Assembly (NCBI GenBank): GCA_022340195.1
Contig: JAJDOL010000209.1
Location: forward strand, 1-34,308
Direction: 5' to 3'
Origin: Chromatiaceae bacterium
Lineage (GTDB): Bacteria > Pseudomonadota > Gammaproteobacteria > Chromatiales > Chromatiaceae
DNA length: 34,308 bases
The notes under the pieces are model-generated. The model made no database searches. It worked only from the letters and a program-made list of their open reading frames with translations, and was not told the origin of the DNA. The translations under genes were made by a program, and so were the position numbers. Shown one piece after another: positions 18,901 to 25,372 of the stretch (position 1 is its first letter; the number at the start of each line of letters is the position of its first letter).

Positions 18901-19058
18901 CAGGTGCCGTGAGCCGCTTCCATATCGGCCTCGTAATTGCCACTGGTCTGGGTATCGGCACCCTGTTCACCCTCTACGTGGTGCCGGCCTTCTACATGCT
19001 GATATCGCCGGCGCCGAGCCGCGAAATCGAGGGCGCCGCAGCCGCGGGACAGCCGTAG
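15990..19058 (+). CDS. RND multidrug efflux permease (HAE-1 family)
   Basis: 1022 residues, the full length for AcrB-like pumps, which export hydrophobic compounds from the inner membrane and periplasm using the proton gradient. The start MRFTDIFIRRPVLASVISL is typical. The twelve-helix arrangement, with two large periplasmic loops, is evident. The proton-relay residues are present: the aspartate pair in GLVVDDAIVVVEN is Asp 400/401 in TM4, and the lysine in LVAKNGILIVEFANQ is Lys 916 in TM10. The motif GPGAVSRFHIGLVI near the end replaces the more common GAGAEARRSLG, which sets it apart from the AcrB/MexB subgroup and fits MexK- or VexH-like pumps. The gene is coupled to the adaptor gene upstream. 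A TolC-type channel must come from elsewhere in the genome. Substrate unknown. Confidence 0.96.
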   Translation: MRFTDIFIRRPVLASVISLLILVVGLRSIVSLEVRQYPETKDTVVTVTTSYPGAGGALVKSFITTPLQQAIAEADGIDYLFSTSVQGRSSIEAHMELDYDPKAAVAEIQAKVASQRNVLPAEAEDPVIDATTGDPTALMYMAFFSETMSLSQISDYLLRVVQPQLQAVPGVAKAQLIGNKSFAMRIWLDPQRMAALGVSPTDVEEVLRRNNYLAGIGKLKDRYFAVDLAATTDVSRVEDFRNLVVLADGNALVRLQDVADVELGAKDYDSTTLFKGIPAIFIGIEQAPGENPLSVANRVHELLPEIRAQLPIGLEAQIPYDASVFISDSIDEVFQTLAEAVLIVLVVVFLSLGSIRAAVVPAVAVPLSLVGGAFLMLLMGFSINLLTLLAMVLAIGLVVDDAIVVVENVHRHLELGASKSDAAIQGARELAVPIIAMTTTLVAVYAPIGFMGGLVGTLFTEFAFSLAAAVLVSGVVALTLSPMLSGKVLRPAGNAGRFELAVEGFFDWLASGYRASLSRWLAYPSATLVFALIVLAAIWLMFVTSKNELAPTEDQSILFFQAVGPQTATVEYNQVYAKQIVDIFENFPEYSESFVLVGFGGDSSTTFGGFKMRPTTERERSQMEINPELQGKLSRVAGLQVAAFPRPSLPAAGRGLPMQFVITTDAGYEELDQVGGELIGRAMASGKFIFLRKGVELDRPKTTVRIDRDRAGDLGVDMREIGRSLATMLGDGYVNRFSLAERSYEVIPQVMRAFRLDPSMLDDYYLKAASGELVPLSSLARFENTVEPSKRTQFQQLNSLTLEGIMAPGVTLGDAIGFLETEARQVLPRGYDWDFMGESRQFARQGSALVITFFMSLLVIYLVLAAQFESWRDPIIILVSVPMSIFGATVFLTLGFASVNIYTQVGLITLIGLVAKNGILIVEFANQLRIREGLDKREAVEQASRIRLRPILMTTLSMVVAMVPLLIATGPGAVSRFHIGLVIATGLGIGTLFTLYVVPAFYMLISPAPSREIEGAAAAGQP

Positions 19059-19323
19059 CGCACAACCGCCTCCTTGTTGGTAGCGTGCGGAAGGGGGTCA
19101 TCGAGCCTTTGCTCTCGCCCACCATGATGCGAAAGCGTGGTGCGTTGGTGAACAGCCTCCCATCCGCCGCCTCCGTGAGAAAAAAATGATCGAAAGAGAT
19201 CAACCGGGCGATTGACCTTTCCGACGAGATGCACCCACACGCGCAACTCCGTCATTGGACTTGAAGTCCACCTGTTCAACCCCAGCTTTCCCAGTCAACA
19301 CCGATCGCCCGAGGAACAGCCAC
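19059..19323. other. Intergenic region between RND operon and sseB-like gene
   Basis: 265 bases without a supported gene. CGCAC and GTGCG arms just after the RND stop could pair weakly. The promoter of the sseB-like gene should lie here, but I cannot assign boxes with confidence. A good ribosome binding site, GAGGAA (19311-19316), ends the region. Confidence 0.4.
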
Positions 19324-19734
19324 ATGTCCACCGAGTTTCAACCTCAAAACGACCTGGAACGACAGCTCATGGCCGCACAAGACGGTCAGATTCCGCCGGA
19401 GTCCTTCATCCAGACGCTATTGGGATCCGAGGTTTTCATGCCCGTTTACGAGAAGCATCAGATCGGCGGTTTCGCAACCGATACCAAGGCACAGCCGCTA
19501 AAGATCCAAACCGACGAGGGACAGGACGTGTTGGTGCTCTTCACGAGCCCCGACAGGGCGAAGGGCTTCGTGCGGGACTACCCCGGCTACGGCGGCGGTC
19601 TCGTAACCGAATTCACCTGGATCTTGGACAAGCTGGGAATCGGTTACGGCATCACGCTGAACCCCGGGCAGGAGTTCGGTATGGATTTCGAAGCCAGAGA
19701 CGTCGCTCAGATTGCCGCCATGGGTAACAACTGA
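19324..19734 (+). CDS. SseB-family protein (SseB N-terminal domain)
   Basis: 136 residues. The sequence FQPQNDLERQLMAAQDGQI, then VFMPVYEKHQ, IQTDEGQDVLVLFTSPDRAKGF and GIGYGITLNPGQEFGMDFEA, follows the pattern of the SseB domain: an N-terminal helix, a strand with a modified residue set, FTS(P/E) and a final NPG. E. coli SseB was named for enhanced serine sensitivity, but its biochemical role is not established; in other bacteria this domain occurs as a short single-domain protein like this one. ATG 19324 is chosen because GAGGA stands 8 bases before it; a TTG/ATG at 19255 would add 23 unrelated residues. It is monocistronic and converges with the Cys-rich secreted protein gene. Confidence 0.8.
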   Translation: MSTEFQPQNDLERQLMAAQDGQIPPESFIQTLLGSEVFMPVYEKHQIGGFATDTKAQPLKIQTDEGQDVLVLFTSPDRAKGFVRDYPGYGGGLVTEFTWILDKLGIGYGITLNPGQEFGMDFEARDVAQIAAMGNN

Positions 19735-19790
19735 GCCTTCTGAATCCAAGTCTCGCGACGACTTTTACGATCAAAAACAGATGAACGCGC

Positions 19791-21329
19791 TCAGGGAACG
19801 CGTGTGACGGGCCGCATCTGGGTATCGCAGGCACCACCCACGGTGACGGATTTCGACCTTGCCCCCCCTCTGCAGTCCGCACCACGATCACGAATCTGAC
19901 ACTGCAGACCCAAGGCCTTTCCGGATTTGAGCCAGGGTGGTGTACGCCGGTAGCGACCAACGCTCCGGTGGCTACAGCCGCGTGGTATCCCGTAAGGCGG
20001 GCAGCTCGACGAGCTCTTGAGGGAAACCTTGCTGGCGTCCACCTCGAAGCCGGGATAGTTGTCGACGATTTCGATCACGTCCTTCTCCGGGGCCTCTTCA
20101 AACTGAAATTCCCGGAATCTGTATCCGTAATTCCCCTTCTTGCCGACCTCGATGCGCGTATTGGCGATCAGAGCGAAGTCCTTACCCTTTCTCGCCACCG
20201 CCCCTGACATATACTCGACTCGCTTGTGGTTGGGAAAGCACTTACCCATGGCGGGTGCATGGTAGTAGTGGCGAAGCTCCTTGATATCGCTCAAGGACGC
20301 CTTTCCGAAAATATCCTTCAGATCCCGATCCGTGCCGAAGAGAATGCGCTGAACGTCGCCGAGATTCTGCTCGTACATGGCGCGGATTTTGTCGTAGTAG
20401 TCGGCGCTCTTGCCGCTGCCGAGATCCGAGCGCAGAAAACAGGAGGTCAGGCCCGAGATCTGTGTCAGGTACTCGTCCCAGATGTTGTACTGGGACACCT
20501 TGGAGGCAACCCCCTGGTAGTCCCCCGGAAAGCGACAGCCCTGGTACCCGGAGCAGGACTCGGAACGTCCGCGGTTACGGATCGACAGGGCGATGATATT
20601 GCGCTCACAGGCACCGTAAGCGCTGCAGCCCCGGTCCAGATGCCCCTCGTAGATGGCCGTGCGCATGGTGTAGTCCAGGTGCTTGGCACGGGCGATGGTC
20701 TGTTTCGACCATTTGCCCCGATTGTCGGAGATGAATCTATCCCAGGCGCTGCTCAAGGCCCGCCGGCGTCCAATCAGCTTGCGGTTCGCCTTTGGACAAT
20801 GGGACGAGTTGTGAAAGGCACGAACGATCCCGTCCAACTCGCTCTGTGCCCCCTTCGCACCACCTGGCCGCCCGGATCCCGGCGGATCGAAGAAGGGTGC
20901 CTTGTTCAGTGCATACATCTGGCGCACGTTGATCACATGTCTGATACTGGCATCGCAGTGATGATTGGACACGCGCATCGACTTGCGATTCGCAAAGGCA
21001 CGCTTGAACTTGTCCGTCGAAGCCGGTGTGGCCTTGCGCGCGTCGACTACGATATCGAATCCCACATAGGGTGTGCCCTTACTATCGGTCAGGGGCTTGC
21101 CGTTGCGGATCACCAAGCACGGGATGAGCGAGGTTCCCTGGGCCAAGCTTCCCGCCGGCGAGGACGCACCGCGTTTACGAAACGACTCGATCTCATAGTA
21201 GGGCACGTCCAGCTTGCCGTTGAATTGGTAGAGTGTCATCACTGGCGTCGCCGGTATGGCCGCAGCGCACACACCAATCCAAAGAAGTCCAGCGACCGAG
21301 AACAAGATCAGAGAAAACAACTTAGTCAT
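19791..21329 (-). CDS. Cys-rich secreted protein of unknown function, coupled to SPOR gene
   Basis: I do not recognise a family. The 512-residue product begins with a clear Sec signal (MTKLFSLILFSVAGLLWIG, ending near CAAA-IPATP), so it is periplasmic or outer. The mature part has 14 cysteines, an even number, many in close pairs separated by small or aromatic residues (GCSAYGAC, SCSGYQGC, SCPPYGIPRGC, CQIRDRGADC), suggesting a disulfide-bonded extracellular protein. Other visible features are FDIVVDARKATPAS, RRALSSAWDRFISDNRGKW and DYYDKIRAMYEQNLGDVQRILFG. Its ATG (21329-21327) overlaps the TGA of the SPOR-domain gene (ATGA), so the two are very probably translated together. The mature part is basic. 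It might bind peptidoglycan or a surface polymer with its partner, but that is inference only. Confidence 0.85.
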   Translation of the reverse strand: MTKLFSLILFSVAGLLWIGVCAAAIPATPVMTLYQFNGKLDVPYYEIESFRKRGASSPAGSLAQGTSLIPCLVIRNGKPLTDSKGTPYVGFDIVVDARKATPASTDKFKRAFANRKSMRVSNHHCDASIRHVINVRQMYALNKAPFFDPPGSGRPGGAKGAQSELDGIVRAFHNSSHCPKANRKLIGRRRALSSAWDRFISDNRGKWSKQTIARAKHLDYTMRTAIYEGHLDRGCSAYGACERNIIALSIRNRGRSESCSGYQGCRFPGDYQGVASKVSQYNIWDEYLTQISGLTSCFLRSDLGSGKSADYYDKIRAMYEQNLGDVQRILFGTDRDLKDIFGKASLSDIKELRHYYHAPAMGKCFPNHKRVEYMSGAVARKGKDFALIANTRIEVGKKGNYGYRFREFQFEEAPEKDVIEIVDNYPGFEVDASKVSLKSSSSCPPYGIPRGCSHRSVGRYRRTPPWLKSGKALGLQCQIRDRGADCRGGARSKSVTVGGACDTQMRPVTRVP

Positions 21330-22606
21330 TGCCCTGGTTCCAACGCCGATTCGGATTCCTGCCCCGTTTCGATGATTTCCAACTCGGTGGCATCCCCTAA
21401 GCGGCGTATCCAGGGATTGAGAGCCACCAGGTCCTCCGGCAGCCGGGACAGCTCCTCCTCCGCCGCGGCATAATCGTCATGCAGGCTGTGGATAACCACA
21501 TACCAGGGACGACCCCTGTAGGTCTGTTGTATCGCGTAAACCCGCTCCGGCAACTCCGTCCGGGCCACAAACTCGTTCAGAGACTTGCGGTTGTGGAAGC
21601 CGATGAGCTGCAGGACGTAGATGTCTCCGCCGGCGACGAGTGTCTCCTCCTCATCGGATGCAGCTATAGCGGATGCTTCGGGGGCCGGGCCATCTGGCCC
21701 GCCGGTCTCCGCAGGGCGGTCCACCTTCGCTTTGACGACTGGTAGCTCTTCCTCGGTCACGTCCGGCGTGCTACTCCCATCCGGTACACCAGCCGCCTCA
21801 TCCGGGACAGGCACTGGCGCTGCCACCGCGCGTGTCGCAGCGGACATCCCGATTGCCATGCCGGTCCCCCCATCGGCAAGACGGGACTCCAAAGTTCGCA
21901 ATGTCGATCTCAAGGAGTCCAGGGCCTGCGCTATGCTGCTCCGCTCTGTGTCGAGGCGTTGAATCTGCGCCGCCAGACGATCCTGGGCCTTGACGCGATC
22001 GGCGTGCTCCTTGGCAAGTGACACCTGTATAGCCTGTTGCCCATCCTTCGTTGCCCCTTCCAACAAGGCCGACATTTCCCCGACGTGCGCGGTCAAGCTG
22101 TCGAGCTTTTCGCGCACCTGCTCTTCGACCGTGCTCTCCTCGGGGCGCTGCGCCAGCTCCTGGCGAATCGTCGCAGCGTCGTGGGCGAGGTCTGCCAGCC
22201 CCATCGATGCCTGGCGATTAACGAGAAAAAGTGCGACGGCGAAGAGAACCGCGAAAACCAGCAGCAGCCCGCCCAGCAGCCCAGCGTGGCGCCGCAGACG
22301 TTCGTCGAGCTCCTCCCGCTGGGTCTGCCATGCCCGCTGCAGACGAGACGCGGTCGCGCGGCGATCGTCGTCCACATCCGCGATACGCTCCACCAGAGCC
22401 CTTTCGTAATCGCGCAGCTGCTCACGGTGACGCTCGAGCTCATCGGAAGGTGTAGCCTGCTCCAGAGTCCGAACGGAGTTTTCCGTCACTTCGAGACGCT
22501 CGGATTGCTCGGCGATCTTCCGCTCGATCAGGCTCAGTCGCGCCTCGATAGCACTTAGCCTCTCGTTCGGCTCCTGCGATTGACTGGCGTGGTTCGTATT
22601 CTCCAT
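21326..22606 (-). CDS. Coiled-coil inner-membrane protein with C-terminal SPOR domain
   Basis: 426 residues from ATG 22606, which has GGGAAG about 8 bases upstream; a frame opening at 22711 adds unrelated residues. The N-terminal ~108 residues are cytoplasmic and coiled-coil-like (NERLSAIEARLSLIERKIAEQ, then Arg/Glu-rich heptads). One membrane helix spans about 109-129 (LLGGLLLVFAVLFAVALFLV). A second periplasmic coiled coil (about 135-245) follows, then a low-complexity Ala/Pro/Glu linker and a SPOR-like domain at about 337-410 (YVLQLIGFHNRKSLNEF, then WYVVIHSLHDDYAAAEEEL and LPEDLVALNPWIRRL). This resembles the DamX C-terminus. SPOR domains bind denuded glycan strands at division sites. The gene is coupled to the Cys-rich secreted protein. 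It is a DamX-like architecture without the DamX symbol being justified. Confidence 0.87.
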   Translation of the reverse strand: MENTNHASQSQEPNERLSAIEARLSLIERKIAEQSERLEVTENSVRTLEQATPSDELERHREQLRDYERALVERIADVDDDRRATASRLQRAWQTQREELDERLRRHAGLLGGLLLVFAVLFAVALFLVNRQASMGLADLAHDAATIRQELAQRPEESTVEEQVREKLDSLTAHVGEMSALLEGATKDGQQAIQVSLAKEHADRVKAQDRLAAQIQRLDTERSSIAQALDSLRSTLRTLESRLADGGTGMAIGMSAATRAVAAPVPVPDEAAGVPDGSSTPDVTEEELPVVKAKVDRPAETGGPDGPAPEASAIAASDEEETLVAGGDIYVLQLIGFHNRKSLNEFVARTELPERVYAIQQTYRGRPWYVVIHSLHDDYAAAEEELSRLPEDLVALNPWIRRLGDATELEIIETGQESESALEPGQ

Positions 22607-22754
22607 CGTTCGATCTTCCCGGGCTCGATTTGCGACAGGGTGACGGCAAGCTTTGCACGAGTAAACATTATTCTCACACAAAGCCACCAAGACACGAAGA
22701 GCGAGAATCAAACAGCTGGATAGGTCGGGAGACCTTCGGATCCTGAAGCTTCTG

Positions 22755-23441
22755 CTATTGCTTTACACTTCGATCGAACCGCCGCGGAACGCCGGTCAAT
22801 TTCATTCTGTCTCCGACGCGGATACCGTGCGCGCGAACCGCGCCTGTATTCAGCTCCAGTACGTACCCGTAAGCACTCGAGGGGATCAAAGCCTGCGTCT
22901 TGGGTTGAGCGTCCTCGATCAGGTCGACCACAACCCCATCCTCGCGGATAAAGACGATATCGAGGGGAAAGCGCATCAGCGCCATGGTGAAGGCGTGTCG
23001 GACGGGCTCGGGAAAAATAAAGAGCATGCCCCAGCCGTCGGCCATGGATGGCCGGTAACTGAGTCCCCGCGCCTGCTCGGATTTTTCCGAAGCCAGCTCG
23101 ACAAAGAAACGCCCGCGAGACACCTCTCCGGCGACGAGCTCGACCGTCGGAGTCCGCTTGTCGCTGCTTCCAAGCACCGCCGGGGGAACCGCACAGACCT
23201 GGTCCAGGCAACGCCAATAACCACGGCAATCCGTATCGGCTCGACAGGAATCTCCGATTCCGCCTTCGTTGGTTTCCGCAGCACCGGCGGCGGAAAGCCA
23301 AAAAGCGATCAGCAGGCTCGCGACTACCGCGGCACTGGTGCACACCCGGCACGACCCAGCACCCGAAATCGCAACACAGAAGACGGAGAAAGGGCGGCTG
23401 CGATACTGAATATCAACCCGGTGCTTCGGTTCGATGCGCAT
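22755..23441 (-). CDS. DUF192 domain protein with secreted Cys-rich N-terminus
   Basis: 228 residues if started at ATG 23441. A hydrophobic segment (VVASLLIAFWLSAAGAA, about 39-55) looks like a signal peptide with an unusually long n-region. A GTG at 23345 would give a shorter, more normal signal, so the start is uncertain. After the signal comes a small motif with four cysteines (DSCRADTDCRGYWRCLDQVC), then the DUF192 domain (about 98-222): FFVELASEKSEQARGLSYRP, GMLFIFPEPVRHAFTM, FPLDIVFIREDG, YVLELNTGAVRAHGIRVGD. DUF192 is widespread and of unknown biochemical function. The gene lies 42 bases downstream of the transglycosylase gene on the same strand, likely in one transcript. The cysteine motif ahead of DUF192 is an unusual addition. 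Confidence 0.87.
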   Translation of the reverse strand: MRIEPKHRVDIQYRSRPFSVFCVAISGAGSCRVCTSAAVVASLLIAFWLSAAGAAETNEGGIGDSCRADTDCRGYWRCLDQVCAVPPAVLGSSDKRTPTVELVAGEVSRGRFFVELASEKSEQARGLSYRPSMADGWGMLFIFPEPVRHAFTMALMRFPLDIVFIREDGVVVDLIEDAQPKTQALIPSSAYGYVLELNTGAVRAHGIRVGDRMKLTGVPRRFDRSVKQ

Positions 23442-23483
23442 TGCGGCGCTCCGCCCATCCGACGGCTGCTAGACTATGGCGCC

Positions 23484-24314
23484 TCAACTTCGACCGCCGA
23501 TACGCTTGATGATGCGCTCGACGTAGGCCTTTGTTTCCGCGTAGGGAGGGATTCCCCCGTGGCGTTCCACCGCCTTCTCGCCGGCATTGTAACCGGCAAG
23601 CGCCAGCTTGACGTCCCCGTCGAAATGGTCGAGCAACCAGCGCAGATAGGCCATGCCTCCGTGGAGGTTCTGCTCCGGGTCCCACGCATTTTCGACGCCG
23701 AATCGAGCCGCCGTCGCCGGAATCAACTGCATCAGACCCTGCGCGTTCTTAGGCGAGAGCGCCTTGGGATTGAAGCCGGACTCGGTCTCGATAACCGCAA
23801 GCACCAAGTTGGCATCGAGCCCGTAATTCGGCGCCATGGAACGTACCATGTGGGCGATCTCCCCGGATGCGGGATGCGGACGGCTGACGACGCGGGTCCG
23901 ACTACCCGTCGGGCAGGAGGCCCTGCGCTTGGGTTTGCCGTTCACCTTTAGGATCTTCAGCATTGTCTCCGCCTTGCGGTTGCCGCTCTTAGCGGCTTGG
24001 TAGTACCAGGCAGCCGCGAGATCCCAATCGCGATTTACGCCCTGCCCGAAGGCGTACATCTGACCAAGCTCGAATTTCGCGTCTGTGTCTCCTTTTTGCG
24101 CCGATTTGCAAAAGAGCTCGACCGCCTTCTTGGGATTCTGATCCGTACCGACACCGCGCGCGTAACGGCGTCCCCAGGCCGTAAGGTCGTTCTTGTCGTT
24201 GGAAGCATAGATCTGCTCGAACGACGGCAACTTGTCGGCAAAGACGCTGAGGGGAAGGATAAAGGCGACGAAAGCGGCCAGAACAGAAAGGATCGCGGCG
24301 TGTCTTGTTCGCAT
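23484..24314 (-). CDS. Sel1-repeat lytic transglycosylase (SLT family)
   Basis: 276 residues. The signal peptide is MRTRHAAILSVLAAFVAFIL and onward, with cleavage probable after SVFA (26). Two Sel1-like helical repeats follow (about 47-120, with GRRYARGVGTDQNPKKAVELF and LGQMYAFGQGVNRDWDLAA). The C-terminal SLT domain (about 150-272) has the catalytic glutamate in ETESGFNPKALSPKNAQGLMQ (Glu 178) and the family motifs GLMQLIPATAARFGV and LALAGYNAGEKAVERHGGIPPY. Such enzymes cleave the MurNAc-GlcNAc bond of peptidoglycan, releasing 1,6-anhydro-MurNAc. Fusion with Sel1 repeats suggests a protein-binding role. ATG 24314 was chosen over the earlier frame start at 24428 because it begins the signal peptide. 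The DUF192 gene follows closely. Confidence 0.93.
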   Translation of the reverse strand: MRTRHAAILSVLAAFVAFILPLSVFADKLPSFEQIYASNDKNDLTAWGRRYARGVGTDQNPKKAVELFCKSAQKGDTDAKFELGQMYAFGQGVNRDWDLAAAWYYQAAKSGNRKAETMLKILKVNGKPKRRASCPTGSRTRVVSRPHPASGEIAHMVRSMAPNYGLDANLVLAVIETESGFNPKALSPKNAQGLMQLIPATAARFGVENAWDPEQNLHGGMAYLRWLLDHFDGDVKLALAGYNAGEKAVERHGGIPPYAETKAYVERIIKRIGGRS

Positions 24315-24440
24315 GTTCTCGTAACAGGCAAGCTCGATCGGTGGAGCGACAGGGCGGTTGTCGTTTGCTTCCGGTACAGAAGCTGCTCCGCATTTTCCGA
24401 CAAAAATGCTACTGATGCAATGCAGCAACGATTAAAAACC

Positions 24441-24499
24441 CCTATCCAAGCAATCGGATGCCGCTTTTCGGCGCCCACAACGACTAACTTGCTCGGATA
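24441..24499 (-). terminator. Possible Rho-independent terminator after the methyltransferase gene
   Basis: On the minus strand, TATCCGAGCAA (24499-24489) can pair with TTGCTTGGATA (24451-24441), with one G-T pair. The loop contains a small GCCG-aaaag-CGGC stem. It is followed by GGGG and TTTTT (to about 24432). It lies 52 bases after the methyltransferase stop. The 37-base loop is long for a terminator, hence moderate confidence. Confidence 0.42.
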
Positions 24500-24550
24500 G
24501 CACGAGCGCAGCGACGCCCGTCTCAACCCCATGCGGTCCGGCTTCCTTTC

Positions 24551-25213
24551 TCAGGACTCACTCGGCCTGAGCACATAGACCTGCTCCCACAAACAGGTCA
24601 GTCCCCGCTGGCGAAACCGCTCGTTTTCCGCCAGGACATCCCCCCGGAACACGGGCTCTATATGGTAGTGGCGGCCAAACATATCGCGCACGTCATCGTC
24701 TTTCACAGAGAATGGCGGACCCGGCATCTCGGCCTGATCGTAGTTCAAGGTGATCAACAGAATCTTGGCATTGGACCGAAGCAGTCGTAGCAGGTGCTCC
24801 GCATACCTGAATCGCGTCTGGGGCGGAAAGGCGATCAGGGACCCTCGGTCGAAAACCGCCGTCACGCCGTCGAGATACGCGGTGGTCAGATCGAAGAAAT
24901 CCCCACAAAGAATCTCCACCTCCCCCGCACTGTAGCGCAGGAAGGGGGGCTCCTTTACGACTTCCGGAGTCAGCGCATTCTCGGCAAAAAAGGCCTCGAC
25001 GGCCACATGGCTGATCTCGATCCCCAGCACCCGGTGCCCCTCGCCGGCCAACCATAAAAGATCCAAAGATTTACCGCACAGAGGCACGAACACCCGCGAG
25101 CCGGGCCCCACACCCAGCTGCGGCCAATGCTCGGGCAGGTGGACATTGATCTCGGTTTCATGCCAGCCGATCTCGCCCCTTTCCCAGCGCGCATGCCAAA
25201 AGTCAGGTTCCAT
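24551..25213 (-). CDS. tpm: Thiopurine S-methyltransferase family protein (TPMT)
   Basis: 220 residues, the length of bacterial TPMT. The N-terminus MEPDFWHARWERGEIGWHE is diagnostic. The SAM-binding region has VFVPLCGKSLDLLWLAGEGHRVLGIE (about 41-66), then YLDGVTAVFDRGSLIAFPP, which includes the family Asp-Arg-Gly, and a C-terminal LTCLWEQVYVL. It is a soluble SAM-dependent methyltransferase. Bacterial members methylate thiopurines and, in several species, selenium and tellurium oxyanions to volatile forms, so a metalloid-resistance role is plausible but not shown. ATG 25213 is preceded by GAGGG about 7 bases away; a frame opening at 25255 adds 14 residues not found in the family. It is divergent from modA. 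Confidence 0.93.
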   Translation of the reverse strand: MEPDFWHARWERGEIGWHETEINVHLPEHWPQLGVGPGSRVFVPLCGKSLDLLWLAGEGHRVLGIEISHVAVEAFFAENALTPEVVKEPPFLRYSAGEVEILCGDFFDLTTAYLDGVTAVFDRGSLIAFPPQTRFRYAEHLLRLLRSNAKILLITLNYDQAEMPGPPFSVKDDDVRDMFGRHYHIEPVFRGDVLAENERFRQRGLTCLWEQVYVLRPSES

Positions 25214-25266
25214 CTCGCGTCCCTCAACATCAGGTCGATCCGTCAATTGAACCACGAAGCGCGCGA

Positions 25267-25293
25267 GATGGGCAGAGCGAAGCGATGCCCATC
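25267..25293. repeat. REP-like palindrome between tpm and modA
   Basis: A perfect 8-bp stem, GATGGGCA (25267-25274) and TGCCCATC (25286-25293), with loop GAGCGAAGCGA. The combination of GATGGGCA with a GAGCGAAGCGA loop is one I know as a dispersed intergenic palindrome in many Proteobacteria. It lies in the shared control region of two divergent genes, about 80 bases before modA. It differs in sequence from the repeat at 11952-12001, so it is a second repeat family. Confidence 0.7.
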
Positions 25294-25372
25294 ATCGATT
25301 GCCGAGTCCGTGTCCCGGTGAGGTTCTGCTAACATCGCCCATGAACAATTCCAATTCCCCGAGACCTGGATT

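Noticed and set aside
20226-21473. Plus-strand open frame of 415 codons opposite the Cys-rich protein gene
   Set aside because: The minus-strand frame has a signal peptide and an ATGA coupling to the SPOR gene; this one has neither and crosses the gene junction.
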